Assembly (NCBI RefSeq): GCF_012926525.1
Contig: NZ_JABBNI010000026.1
Location: forward strand, 1-46,537
DNA length: 46,537 nt
Direction of reading: 5' to 3'
Source: Clostridium muellerianum
GTDB lineage: Bacteria > Bacillota > Clostridia > Clostridiales > Clostridiaceae
Shown: positions 18,795 to 27,297 of the stretch, piece after piece
How the letters are laid out: each line of letters begins with the position of its first letter
Numbering within the stretch: the stretch's first letter is position 1
Notes under the pieces: model-generated
What the model saw: the letters and a program-made list of their open reading frames with translations, nothing else
Databases searched by the model: none
What the model was told of the DNA's origin: nothing
Program-made: the position numbers and the translations under genes

Positions 18795-19933
18795 AAAATT
18801 GATCTTGATTTTGGTGAAGCACATATTGGTATAGTTGATAAAGATAATTCAAATTTGTCAAGAACTGTTGTACAACAGCTTAAAATTAGTCCAGGTCTAA
18901 ATGTTAATTATTATGCAGATTCAGATACTGAACTTGAAAAAGCAATAAAAGATCGTAGAGTAAATGGAGGTATAATAATACCTAAGCATTTTGAAAAAGA
19001 TGTAAGTTCGGCAAAGTCACCTAGTGCTCTAATACTAATAGATGGAACTAGTCTTCCTAAAGAAGCCAGTATTTTAGGATACGCTAGTCAGGTTTTAGGT
19101 ACCATAAATGCCGGTGCTCAAATAAGCGTCCTTCAAGCAAACGGTATGGTTCCATATCAATCCAAACAATCTGTTTTAAACTTTTCTTATGCTGAACGTA
19201 TACTTTATGAGCCGCAAAGTAGTTATCTTAGATATTTAATTTATACTTTGGTACCTTTAGTTAATCAAGGATTTTTTGTACCAGTGCTTTTAGTACCTGC
19301 TTTAATGAAAAAGAAAGAGAAATTTGCAAATATTAAGATACGTTCAAAAGAAGGTGTAAAAGCTGTACTGGTCTTATAGGAAGAATATTACTGTATTCTA
19401 CCATATGTATTATACTAATTTTCACTTGCTTATGTATTCTTGATAAATTATTCGGTGTACCTCTTCGGGGGGATATATTAATATATATTGTTTTAATGAG
19501 TTTATTTTTCATTAACCTTACAGCTATGGGATTAGTTTTTACATCATTTATGGATAACCTAGGCTATTTTATACTGTTTTTTAATTTGATAAATATAGTT
19601 ATATTTCTAACCTGTGGTGTTATATTCCCAGATTATCTGCTGCCAAGTGGAATGTCTGAGGCTCTCAATAGTTTATGGCCATTCAGGCATATGACTATAG
19701 GATTAAAGATGTTAAATTTAAAAGGATTAGGCTAGGACCTTATGCTTCCTTATTTAAAAAATGAGCTTAAGGTTGGCGCATACTGGTTACCAATAGGATT
19801 TGCGATGTATTCGGCTAGAATTGCTTTTATTAAATATAAAAATAGCAAAATACCAAAGGAAGGTATTTCAGAACAAGATATAGTGGAAGAAAATATAATA
19901 CAAGAAGGGGTAGTACAAGAAGATGTAATATAA
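18795..19933 (+). pseudogene. Decayed ABC-2-type permease
   Basis: Three pieces form one ABC-2 permease. In-frame sequence from about 18795 (IDLDFGEAHIGIVDKDNSN) continues to 19379. A frameshift near 19370 moves the reading to the frame LIGRILLYS... running to 19735. A TAG there (19733-19735) interrupts the same frame, which continues DLMLPYLKNELK to 19933. The first membrane helix and start codon are missing. The intact ancestor would be an exporter permease with a large external domain. No ATPase partner is nearby. The first truncated stretch directly abuts the Uma2 gene. Confidence 0.8.
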
Positions 19934-20042
19934 GTGTAGAATTGTAAAAAAAGTTTAACTTAATCTTCTAACATCATTAATATTTTAATAAATGCTATTT
20001 AATGTTATCTTTGCCAAACATTAATTTAGAAAGGATAATTCT

Positions 20043-20088
20043 AAAAGGTATGCTATAGTTTTATGATTGAAACTATAGCATACCTTTT
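20043..20088. terminator. Perfect inverted repeat, bidirectional terminator-like
   Basis: Perfect 19-base arms (20043-20061, 20070-20088) enclose an 8-base loop, with T-residues at the 3' end on both strands, after the broken permease and before the MarR gene. Confidence 0.7.
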
Positions 20089-20214
20089 ATACCTATTTAT
20101 ATGGTGAAATTTGGATTATGTTGTAATACTGTTGTTTAAAAATACTTGCATAAACAAGTATTTTGAAATATACTTAAATGGTAGTGCATTACATATTTTG
20201 AAAGAGGTGGCTAG

Positions 20215-20661
20215 TTGGAAACAAAAAACAATTCTGATATACAAAAACTTGGTCAGGTTTTAAGTATGAGTTTTAGGTTAATATCTAATCGTATAAGTTC
20301 AAAGTTTAAATCTTGTGGATATGATATAACTCCAGAACAATACACAATACTTACATACTTATATGAGCATGGTGAATTACAGCAAAATCAAATTTCTAAA
20401 CTTACGAATAAGGATGAACCAAGTGTTTCTCGTATAATTAATAATATGATTAAGAATGATATTGTTAAAAAAGTACAACATCCAAATGATAGAAGAACGA
20501 ATTTGATTTGTTTAACAGAAAAATCAAAACAAATAAGACAAGCGCTTTATAATGAATCATCTATATTATTAGAAGAAGCATTGAAGGATATTGCTGAATC
20601 TGATATTGAAAATTTTTATGGTGTATTGAATCGTATTATAAATAATTTGAATAGAGTCTAA
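20215..20661 (+). CDS. MarR-family transcriptional regulator
   Basis: The product is 148 residues with a TTG start behind AGAGGTGG. A winged helix domain (about 30-110) has ELQQNQISKLTNKDEPSVSRIINNM as recognition region and DRRTNLICLTEKS as wing. Such dimers usually repress neighbouring genes and release DNA on binding small aromatic ligands. The next gene on the same strand, 135 bases on, is the cyclopropane synthase, a possible target. Confidence 0.9.
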   Translation: METKNNSDIQKLGQVLSMSFRLISNRISSKFKSCGYDITPEQYTILTYLYEHGELQQNQISKLTNKDEPSVSRIINNMIKNDIVKKVQHPNDRRTNLICLTEKSKQIRQALYNESSILLEEALKDIAESDIENFYGVLNRIINNLNRV

Positions 20662-20796
20662 TATTTTACTTATAGTAATTTTCTTATTAGGTAATTGGAT
20701 AATAATATTTTATATAAACTTAATGATATAACTAAGATATTTATCATATTAATTTAAATAGTAATTATATAAATAATGAAATTAGGAGGTAGTATT

Positions 20797-21972
20797 ATGA
20801 GTATTGATAAAATATTTTACAAAAATCTATTTAAAAACTTATTTTCAGATACTTGTGAAGTAAGGTTTTGGGATGGAGAAGTAGAAAAGTATGGGGAAGG
20901 TGAAAGTAAGTTTACTATAGTTTTTAATGAACACATTTCTAAAGCAGATATAATTAGAGATCCCTTTATTGCATTTGGAGAAGGGTACATGACTAAAAAG
21001 TTAGATATAGAAGGAGATGTTCAAAAGGTTATCGAATCTTTGTATAATAATAAAGAAAGTTTTCTAAGTAATGGCAATAAATATATGGGTTTAATTAAGA
21101 GAATGTCAAATACTATTAAAAATAGTAGGGAATATATTCAACATCATTATGATATTGGAAATGATTTTTATAAATTATGGCTAGATAGTACAATGACTTA
21201 TTCTTGTGGTTATTTTAAATCTAATGATGATTCCTTAGAAACAGCTCAAAAAAATAAAGTTAAACATATTCTTAAAAAGTTATGTTTAGAAGAGGGACAA
21301 ACTTTACTTGATATAGGCTGTGGATGGGGAGAATTAATTATTACTGCAGCAAAACAGTATAAAGTAAAAGCTATGGGAATAACTTTAAGTTCAGAACAAT
21401 TTGCTAAAGTTAATGAAAGAATAAAAGATGAGGGATTAGAAGATTTAGTTCAAGTTAAACTTACAGACTATAGGGAATTAGAAAATGTAAAATTTGATAG
21501 AATAGTTAGTGTGGGCATGGTAGAGCATGTAGGAAAAGAACATATAGGAGAGTACTTCAATGCAGTAAATAATCTATTAAATGAAAAAGGTGTTTCTATG
21601 CTTCATTGTATTACAGCTATAGGTGAAGGTGGAACTAATACATGGATAGATAAGCACATTTTCCCAGGGGGATATATACCTTCAGTTAAAGAATTGATTG
21701 ATAATATGACAGATTATAACTTTTATTTAAATGACGTAGAAAGCCTTCGAAGACATTATGGAAGAACTTTGGAGCATTGGGCAAGAAATTTTGAAAATAA
21801 ATTGCCTGAAATAAGAAAAACAAAGGATGAAACTTTTATAAGAATGTGGAGATTATATTTAAATGCTTCTGCAGCATCCTTTAATTGTGGTAATATTGAT
21901 ATTCATCAATTTTTATTTGCAAAATGCGTAAATAATGAATTGCCATGGACTAGGGAGTATATGTATAGATAA
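20797..21972 (+). CDS. cfa: Cyclopropane-fatty-acyl-phospholipid synthase
   Basis: The product is 391 residues. ATG 20797 is chosen because AGGAGG lies 7 bases upstream; the in-frame ATG at 20776 precedes that SD. The SAM-binding core is LLDIGCGWGELIITAAKQY at about 170-188, with the family motifs HHYDIGNDFYKLWLD, MTYSCGYF, GMVEHVGKEHIGEY and IFPGGYIPS. It adds a methylene from S-adenosylmethionine across double bonds of membrane lipid acyl chains, a stationary-phase, acid and solvent adaptation. Confidence 0.95.
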   Translation: MSIDKIFYKNLFKNLFSDTCEVRFWDGEVEKYGEGESKFTIVFNEHISKADIIRDPFIAFGEGYMTKKLDIEGDVQKVIESLYNNKESFLSNGNKYMGLIKRMSNTIKNSREYIQHHYDIGNDFYKLWLDSTMTYSCGYFKSNDDSLETAQKNKVKHILKKLCLEEGQTLLDIGCGWGELIITAAKQYKVKAMGITLSSEQFAKVNERIKDEGLEDLVQVKLTDYRELENVKFDRIVSVGMVEHVGKEHIGEYFNAVNNLLNEKGVSMLHCITAIGEGGTNTWIDKHIFPGGYIPSVKELIDNMTDYNFYLNDVESLRRHYGRTLEHWARNFENKLPEIRKTKDETFIRMWRLYLNASAASFNCGNIDIHQFLFAKCVNNELPWTREYMYR

Positions 21973-22003
21973 TTTTATCTTGCGTCGCAATATGCTTATA
22001 TTG

Positions 22004-22031
22004 TTGACAGTACCAAAAAATGTGATATACT
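22004..22031 (+). promoter_or_regulatory. Promoter of the PadR gene
   Basis: TTGACA (22004-22009) and TATACT (22026-22031) have 16-base spacing. The PadR operator copy (22033-22050) begins 2 bases after the -10, so a bound repressor would block start-site access. Confidence 0.7.
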
Positions 22032-22050
22032 TATAGTCAGTACTGAGTAT
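22032..22050. promoter_or_regulatory. PadR operator, copy 1
   Basis: TATAGTCAGTACTGAGTAT, with the perfect palindromic core TCAGTACTGA (22037-22046), sits between the promoter and start of the PadR gene. The same 19 bases recur at 22615-22633. Confidence 0.65.
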
Positions 22051-22063
22051 AAGGAGATTACAA

Positions 22064-22594
22064 ATGAAAATACAATTATATATTCTAGGGCTTCTTATGA
22101 GATATGGTTCTCAACATGGATATAGTATAAAACAAATAGTATCAGATAACATAGCAGCTTTTGCTAAAATCAAACTTCCTACAATTTATTATCATTTAGA
22201 TAAACTTTCTGAAAAAGGCTATATAAATTCTGTTATAGAAAAAGATGGCAATAGGCCTGAAAAAACAGTATATTCTATTACTGATTCAGGAATTGATTAT
22301 TTTAGTTCTTTGCTTAATAAAATTTTATCTGAAAATTATAGTGTAGAATTTGATTTTGATGGAGTATTATATTTTTCTGACTTTGCTGATAAGGATGCAG
22401 TTATTAAAAACTTAAATAGACAAAAAGAGTATATAGAAAATAAGCTGAAAGAATTAGCTAGAACTAAAGATAATACAGTAAGTAAATTGCTACCTGATTA
22501 CAGAAGTTATTGTATTAGTATATTTAATCATCATATATATCATTTAGAAACTGAATTAAAATGGATAAATGAAACATTAAAGGAACTCTTTTAA
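22064..22594 (+). CDS. PadR-family transcriptional regulator
   Basis: The product is 176 residues with SD AAGGAG. The N-terminal winged helix (about 1-80) is PadR-type (GLLMRYGSQHGYSIKQIV, YYHLDKLSEKGYINS), and the C-terminal part is a helical dimerisation domain. Its own promoter and the upstream region of the next gene carry the same operator-like palindrome, so it probably represses both itself and the gene at 22652. The inducer is unknown. Confidence 0.9.
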   Translation: MKIQLYILGLLMRYGSQHGYSIKQIVSDNIAAFAKIKLPTIYYHLDKLSEKGYINSVIEKDGNRPEKTVYSITDSGIDYFSSLLNKILSENYSVEFDFDGVLYFSDFADKDAVIKNLNRQKEYIENKLKELARTKDNTVSKLLPDYRSYCISIFNHHIYHLETELKWINETLKELF

Positions 22595-22614
22595 GAGTTC
22601 CAAAAAAATGTTAA

Positions 22615-22633
22615 TATAGTCAGTACTGAGTAT
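22615..22633. promoter_or_regulatory. PadR operator, copy 2
   Basis: The same 19-base sequence as 22032-22050 lies about 20 bases before the start of the gene at 22652, and follows a GGAACTCTT/AAGAGTTCC hairpin (22582-22601) that includes the PadR stop codon. Confidence 0.65.
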
Positions 22634-22651
22634 GATTACGGAGGTATATTT

Positions 22652-23107
22652 ATGGAAAAGAGTCTTTATTCAAGAAATTTTGAAGTTAACTATTATGAAG
22701 TGGAGGGTAACATTTGGAGAACTATCTCACATTTAAAAGATTATCAGCATGATATTGAAGTAATAGTAGATGTATCTGTACCAGATATGATTATATTAGA
22801 TGCTAAGGTAGAGTTATTGCGTTATCCAATTAAAGATTGTATTTTAATTAAAGATAAAATGAAAGAATTAATAGGTATTAATGTTATTTCAGAATTCCGC
22901 GCTAAATGTGATGAATTGTTTTCTAGTGAAATGGGATGTGGCAATGTTAGAATGCTTCTTGGAATTTCTGTGCCTGGGGTAATCTTTAATTATTTTCCGC
23001 ATCAAATTAAAATAGGAAATATGACAGAAAATCAATGGTGGGATTTTTGCAAAGAAAAACTTCCTAAGGCATGTATAGCTCACACAATAATGAGCAATAA
23101 TGCCTAA
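22652..23107 (+). CDS. DUF2889-like protein
   Basis: The product is 151 residues with SD GGAGG. The pattern (N-terminal SRNFEVNYYEVEGNIW, a strand-rich HDIEVIVDV region, LLRYPIKDC, then a GCGNVRMLL motif resembling the GCTHL motif of DUF2889) suggests that family, which has no settled function. It has no signal peptide or membrane segment. The operator shared with the PadR gene makes it the likely target of that regulator. Confidence 0.55.
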   Translation: MEKSLYSRNFEVNYYEVEGNIWRTISHLKDYQHDIEVIVDVSVPDMIILDAKVELLRYPIKDCILIKDKMKELIGINVISEFRAKCDELFSSEMGCGNVRMLLGISVPGVIFNYFPHQIKIGNMTENQWWDFCKEKLPKACIAHTIMSNNA

Positions 23108-23189
23108 ATACTAAGCAAGAAAATCTAATTTATACAAACAAGAGTAAGAATGATGGTATCAATTATTTATATAATAGAGGAGTAAAACT

Positions 23190-23681
23190 ATGGCTTATAA
23201 ATTGAAAGAAGTAACAATAAGAACAAATAATTCAGAAGAAGGAATGAAAATAATTAGTGAAGTTTGGGGTGACATTATCAGCGGAAAACTGCCCCTTCTT
23301 TTTGATAGTGAGCATATGTTTCAAAAAGGCGTTTCTCCAGTTTCAAAATATAGTAATTATTCTAGTGATGAAAGTAGAGATTATGACCTTACCATAATGG
23401 CTGTAAAAGCTGACTTTTTTCAAAAAATAGAAACAGCAGTAAGTAAAGGCTTATATAAAAAATATGATGAAAAAGATGAAAACGGAGAAATAGGTATATG
23501 TACAAGAAAGGCATGGGAAAAAGTATGGCGGGAACAAAAATCAGGAGATATAAAGAGAGCTTTTACTAAAGATTATGAGAGTACCGTTCCTGGTGAATAT
23601 ACAAGAGATGGAAAGGCACATTGCTATTTATATATTGCTGTTCAGTGGGGGGAGCACATAGCTTATGACAATTTACTGTGA
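23190..23681 (+). CDS. Possible GyrI/AraC-effector-type small-molecule binding protein
   Basis: The product is 163 residues with SD GAGG. The features fit loosely with stand-alone effector-binding (GyrI-like) proteins: a central Trp/Lys-rich helix region (RKAWEKVWREQKSG) with an acidic C-terminal part, DYESTVPGEYTRDGKAHCYLYIAVQ. The family call is uncertain. It lies 82 bases after the DUF2889-like gene and may be cotranscribed with it. Confidence 0.45.
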   Translation: MAYKLKEVTIRTNNSEEGMKIISEVWGDIISGKLPLLFDSEHMFQKGVSPVSKYSNYSSDESRDYDLTIMAVKADFFQKIETAVSKGLYKKYDEKDENGEIGICTRKAWEKVWREQKSGDIKRAFTKDYESTVPGEYTRDGKAHCYLYIAVQWGEHIAYDNLL

Positions 23682-23743
23682 TGTAGATTAATATGACTAA
23701 AAAGGTTATAATTATATGTGAAGTAAATATATGGGGGATAAGT

Positions 23744-25783
23744 ATGAAAAGTAAATTTATAATTGGAACAGTTTTTAGTATTTTTTTACTATGTTCACCT
23801 AATGTTAAAGCAGCAAACTTTACAGATAATCAAACAGTAGATGCCAATAAGACATGGACAATCAAGTTTAATAATAAAATTCAGTTGGATGATTTAACTA
23901 AGCAAAGTATAAGGGTAACTGATAATAGGGGTAATGCAGCAGATGTTAGTCTAAAATTAGGACAAGATGGTAAATCAATTATAGTGTCATCTCCGGAGTA
24001 TGGATATGTAGGAGGAAAAAGTTATACGTTATATGTTGGAAAAGAAGTACATTCCGTAAGTGGTAGTACATTAGATGATGCGTCCATCTTGAATTTTAAG
24101 GTTAAAAGAAAGTCTAGTAGTGGCGGCATAGTAACTTTCAAAGATAAAAACCTAGAACAGAAAATAAGAGATTATGTAGAAAAGGAAAGTGGAGATATTT
24201 ATCAAAGTGATGTGGAAGATATAACTGAACTGTATATGGAAAACAACCACATCAAAGATCTTAGTGGAATAGAAAATTTAACTAATTTGAAACAGCTTAA
24301 TTTATGTGGAAATGAAATTAATGATATAAGTAAATTAAAGAATTTAGTTAATTTGCAGTCTATTGATTTAAGTCATAATGAAGTAAGTGATATAAGCTCA
24401 TTAAAAAACTTGACTAATTTGAAAAAGCTTAGTTTAGGAAATAATAAAATAAGTAATGTAAGTGAATTAAGTAAATTAGTTAATTTACAGGAACTTAATT
24501 TAGGATACATTTCATATTATGGATTTGAAATGCCTGATCCTCAGGCAAATTATAATGAGATAAGTGATATAAGTGCGCTAACAAATTTAACAAATTTACA
24601 AACACTTAACCTAGGCTATAGTAAAATAAAGAATATAAGTGGTTTAAAAGGGCTAAGTAATTTACAAACACTTAATTTAAGCAGCAACCAAATAAGTAAC
24701 ATAAGCAGTTTAGTAAACGAATTAAAGGTATTAACTAATTTAAGAGAACTTAATTTATCTACTAATGAAATTAATGATATAGGTGAATTAAATAAATTAA
24801 CTAATTTAAAAACACTTAATTTAAATCATAATAAAATTAGCAATATAAATGCATTGAAAGGTTTAAATAATTTACAAACGCTTGATTTAGGAATCAATCA
24901 GATAAGTGATATAAGTGGTGCAGCAAATTCATTAAAAGAGTTAACTAATTTAAATAATCTTAATTTATCCAATAATCAAATCAGTAATATAGATGAATTA
25001 AGTAAATTAACTAATTTAAAAACACTTGATTTAAATTATAATAAGATTAGTGATATAAGTGCATTAAAGGGGCTAACTAATTTAGAAATGCTTGGATTAA
25101 GTCACAATAAAATAAGTGATATAAGTGTATTTAAAAATTTAACTAACTTACGAGAGCTTATCTTGCTTGAAAATCCAATAAGTAATGAGGATATACAAGC
25201 TTTAAAAAATGCTTTACCTAGGTGTGAAATTAATGAAATTAGAGTTAAAAAACCTAATATATATTTGTATCCAGAGAAAACAGAAGAATTATCAGTATCT
25301 GTTACTCCTAAAGGTAGAATAACTAAATCAATTCCAGAATATAATGGAGGTTGGAAAGTAACAGTTGACCCAAGTGGAAAAATTAATAATACTTATGATT
25401 TCTTATTTTATGAAGCTTCAATTAATCATCAATTTACTTTGGATAAGGGCTGGATTGTAAATAAAGGTAACTTTAATGAAGAAATGAATAATATATTGAC
25501 TTCCATAGGTTTAAATTCCAAGGAGAAAGCAGATTTTATTGAATACTGGTCAAAAGAATTGAACTGGAAAGGCAGTAGATATGCAGTTTATTATCTTGAT
25601 CCTAAAGAAATAAATGAAGCAATAAAGTTAAATTTATCTAAGGAGCCGGACTCTATTTTGAGAGCTTACTTTTACTTTGTACCTATTAAAGATAACGAGA
25701 ATTTAGAAATTAAAAAACCTGAAATAAAACAATTTAAACGTAATGGATTTACTGTTGTAGAATGGGGTGGAATTGGTAAATGA
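23744..25783 (+). CDS. Secreted leucine-rich-repeat protein with SbsA Ig-like domain
   Basis: The product is 679 residues. The start at 23744 has SD GGGGGA and puts a proper signal peptide first (cleavage after NVKA, residue 24). Residues about 25-122 are an SbsA/Big_5-type Ig-like domain. Residues about 158-490 are roughly 15 internalin-like repeats of about 22 residues (consensus LTNLxxLNLxxNxISDISxL). Residues about 503-679 are a separate C-terminal domain starting KPNIYLYPEK and holding EYNGGWKV, found on many secreted bacterial proteins but without known function. No LPxTG anchor or SLH repeat is seen. It is probably extracellular and protein-binding. Confidence 0.85.
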   Translation: MKSKFIIGTVFSIFLLCSPNVKAANFTDNQTVDANKTWTIKFNNKIQLDDLTKQSIRVTDNRGNAADVSLKLGQDGKSIIVSSPEYGYVGGKSYTLYVGKEVHSVSGSTLDDASILNFKVKRKSSSGGIVTFKDKNLEQKIRDYVEKESGDIYQSDVEDITELYMENNHIKDLSGIENLTNLKQLNLCGNEINDISKLKNLVNLQSIDLSHNEVSDISSLKNLTNLKKLSLGNNKISNVSELSKLVNLQELNLGYISYYGFEMPDPQANYNEISDISALTNLTNLQTLNLGYSKIKNISGLKGLSNLQTLNLSSNQISNISSLVNELKVLTNLRELNLSTNEINDIGELNKLTNLKTLNLNHNKISNINALKGLNNLQTLDLGINQISDISGAANSLKELTNLNNLNLSNNQISNIDELSKLTNLKTLDLNYNKISDISALKGLTNLEMLGLSHNKISDISVFKNLTNLRELILLENPISNEDIQALKNALPRCEINEIRVKKPNIYLYPEKTEELSVSVTPKGRITKSIPEYNGGWKVTVDPSGKINNTYDFLFYEASINHQFTLDKGWIVNKGNFNEEMNNILTSIGLNSKEKADFIEYWSKELNWKGSRYAVYYLDPKEINEAIKLNLSKEPDSILRAYFYFVPIKDNENLEIKKPEIKQFKRNGFTVVEWGGIGK

Positions 25784-25830
25784 GGTTATATAATCAGTTA
25801 GAAAAATGATAAATTAAAAGCAGATATAAA

Positions 25831-25875
25831 AAAGGCATATGTGATATATATTTAGAACATCACATATGCCCTTTA
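25831..25875 (+). terminator. Inverted repeat, terminator-like
   Basis: Arms at 25834-25845 and 25859-25870, about 50 bases after the LRR gene, are followed by CTTTAACAT, so only a weak T-tail. The rest of 25784-26096 shows nothing else. Confidence 0.5.
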
Positions 25876-26096
25876 ACATATATAAGGAAATAATTTATTT
25901 ATCATTACAGATAGTTGATTTTTTATATAAAGTGATGAATGTTAAAAAATATCAAAAATATTAGAAAGTCTATTTTAATGTTTTTGATAATTCTAAATTA
26001 CTTGTAAAAAGCTGTTATTAGGAATGTATTTATTTAATATGAAATGTTTTATGAGTTTAGTATGGTACTTATTGCATATCTAAAAGGAGGAGAGTT

Positions 26097-26746
26097 ATGT
26101 GGAATAATTGGATAATAAGATGGGAAAAGACAATTGAAGCGATTAAATTACTTGGAGGAGAAAGTAATGGAATACATATTGGTAAGCCTGCATCTGAACA
26201 GCAGATTGTAAATATTGAAAAAAACTAGGATATAGGATTCCTGAGAGTTTTAGGGATGTACTTCTTAATTTTGCAGGAAGTGTTGACTTTGGATGGGAGT
26301 TGAATGATTGCATAGAATTACCTAAAGAGTTTAATGAAATTTTCGCTGGTGAGTGTATATGGAATGTAAATAATTTGATTGATATAGATGAATCTAGAGA
26401 AAGTTGGGCAAGAGAATGTTTTTCTAATTTAGAAGATGAATATGATAAAGTTTGGCATAATAAATTGGCATTTATGGATGTGGCAAATGGAGATAAAATT
26501 GCAATTGATTTAGAAAGATATCCAGATTATACCCCAGTGGTATACTTAAGTCATGATGATGGCGAAGGCCATGGATATATACTTGGTGAAAGTTTCAAAG
26601 ATTTTATAGATAGATGGACTCTTATTGGATGCCCTGGTTCGGAGGATTGGCAGATGATGCCCTTTATTGATACACCCATAAGTGGAATTAATCCTAATTC
26701 TAAAAATGCATTAGAATGGAGACGCTTAGCAGGATTAAGTTTTTAA
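26097..26746 (+). pseudogene. Frameshifted SMI1/KNR4 (SUKH) family protein
   Basis: A strong GGAGGAGAG SD and ATG (26097) open a frame that stops at 26226-26228 after 43 residues. From the seven-A run at 26218-26224 another frame continues KLGYRIPESFRDVLLNFAG and runs to 26746. Joined, they give about 216 residues with SUKH features (PESFRDVL, then FANGDKIAID-like and YLSHDDGEGH strands). A one-base slip in the A-run separates the halves, so either the gene is broken, phase-variable, or the read has an indel. SUKH proteins are often immunity proteins to contact-dependent toxins; no toxin lies here. Confidence 0.7.
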
Positions 26747-26886
26747 GAATCATGATATAGTTGCAGAATAAAAATCAACATTATAATTAGTCTCATAATA
26801 AAAAAAGTAATTAATAGAAAAGAGTAAAAATAAATATATAATGTTGTTATATCTATTAATCCAGTAATCAATTTTAGATAACTAGT

Positions 26887-27020
26887 AAACGGTAACTAAG
26901 TGATTGTTAAATTAAAATATTGCTTTTACATAATTTGGTTAAAATTGTTGACAATCCCAGTAATGGATGATAAACTAGAGATATAAAAATTTCAGAAAAC
27001 GGTTAACTATTAAACGGTTA
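26887..27020. promoter_or_regulatory. Three AAACGGTWA repeats around the nitrogenase-like operon promoter
   Basis: AAACGGTAA at 26887-26895 and AAACGGTTA at 26997-27005 and 27012-27020 lie around the promoter; the last two are spaced 15 bases apart and lie just after the predicted transcription start. They could be protein-binding sites on DNA or sequences in the mRNA leader. Confidence 0.4.
26948..26976 (+). promoter_or_regulatory. Promoter of the nitrogenase-like/hyp operon
   Basis: TTGACA (26948-26953) and TAAACT (26971-26976) are separated by 17 bases, close to the sigma-70 consensus. The predicted start is near 26983, giving a 315-base leader. No sigma-54 motif of the classical nif type was seen. 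Confidence 0.65.
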
Positions 27021-27052
27021 TTTGATATTTTAATTAAAATTTAATATTGTTG

Positions 27053-27178
27053 TCACTCTGAAGCGAAGGTGTCCTGAGATAAAGAGCGGGCAGTAAAGAA
27101 GTAATATTTTGCATTAGTGCATTATTTATATGCTATGACTGAATTTAAGCTCTTCCCAAACCTGGGAGGAGCTTTTTT
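27053..27178 (+). promoter_or_regulatory. Leader with terminator and competing helix (candidate riboswitch or antiterminator)
   Basis: A strong terminator at 27147-27178 (11-bp stem, loop AAACCT, T-run) lies 120 bases before the first gene and must be passed. Upstream, TGTCC (27070-27074) pairs with GGGCA (27088-27092). The loop of that helix contains AAGAGC (27082-27087), which can pair with GCTCTT (27149-27154) in the terminator's 5' arm. This gives a possible switch between terminated and read-through states. I recognise none of the known riboswitch classes in it. Confidence 0.5.
27147..27178 (+). terminator. Terminator hairpin inside the operon leader
   Basis: Arms 27147-27157 and 27164-27174 (one G-T pair), hexaloop, then six T residues. 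It precedes the nitrogenase-like genes, so it acts as an attenuator and not as the end of an upstream gene: the nearest upstream gene ends 400 bases earlier. Confidence 0.8.
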
Positions 27179-27297
27179 GCATAAGAAAAGCAGACATCTA
27201 AAATTTATGATTTTTGGGAAATTGCTTTTATCTATGTATGATGTGATTGATGTGGATGGCAGCCATGGTATAAATGAAGTTTCATAGGGGGTTAAAA

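Noticed and set aside
21980-21996. Sequence TTGCGTCGCAATAT after cfa as a third copy of the MITE-like repeat
   Set aside because: Only 14 bases match, without ends or the palindromic body; at most a remnant.
24240-25200. Repetitive DNA as a tandem-repeat or CRISPR locus
   Set aside because: The periodicity is that of leucine-rich repeats in one continuous reading frame.
27053-27178. Known riboswitch (Moco, cobalamin, SAM, NiCo, fluoride) or ANTAR target in the leader
   Set aside because: I could not match the conserved cores of these classes by eye, and the loop AAACCT lacks the G at position four expected of an ANTAR hexaloop.
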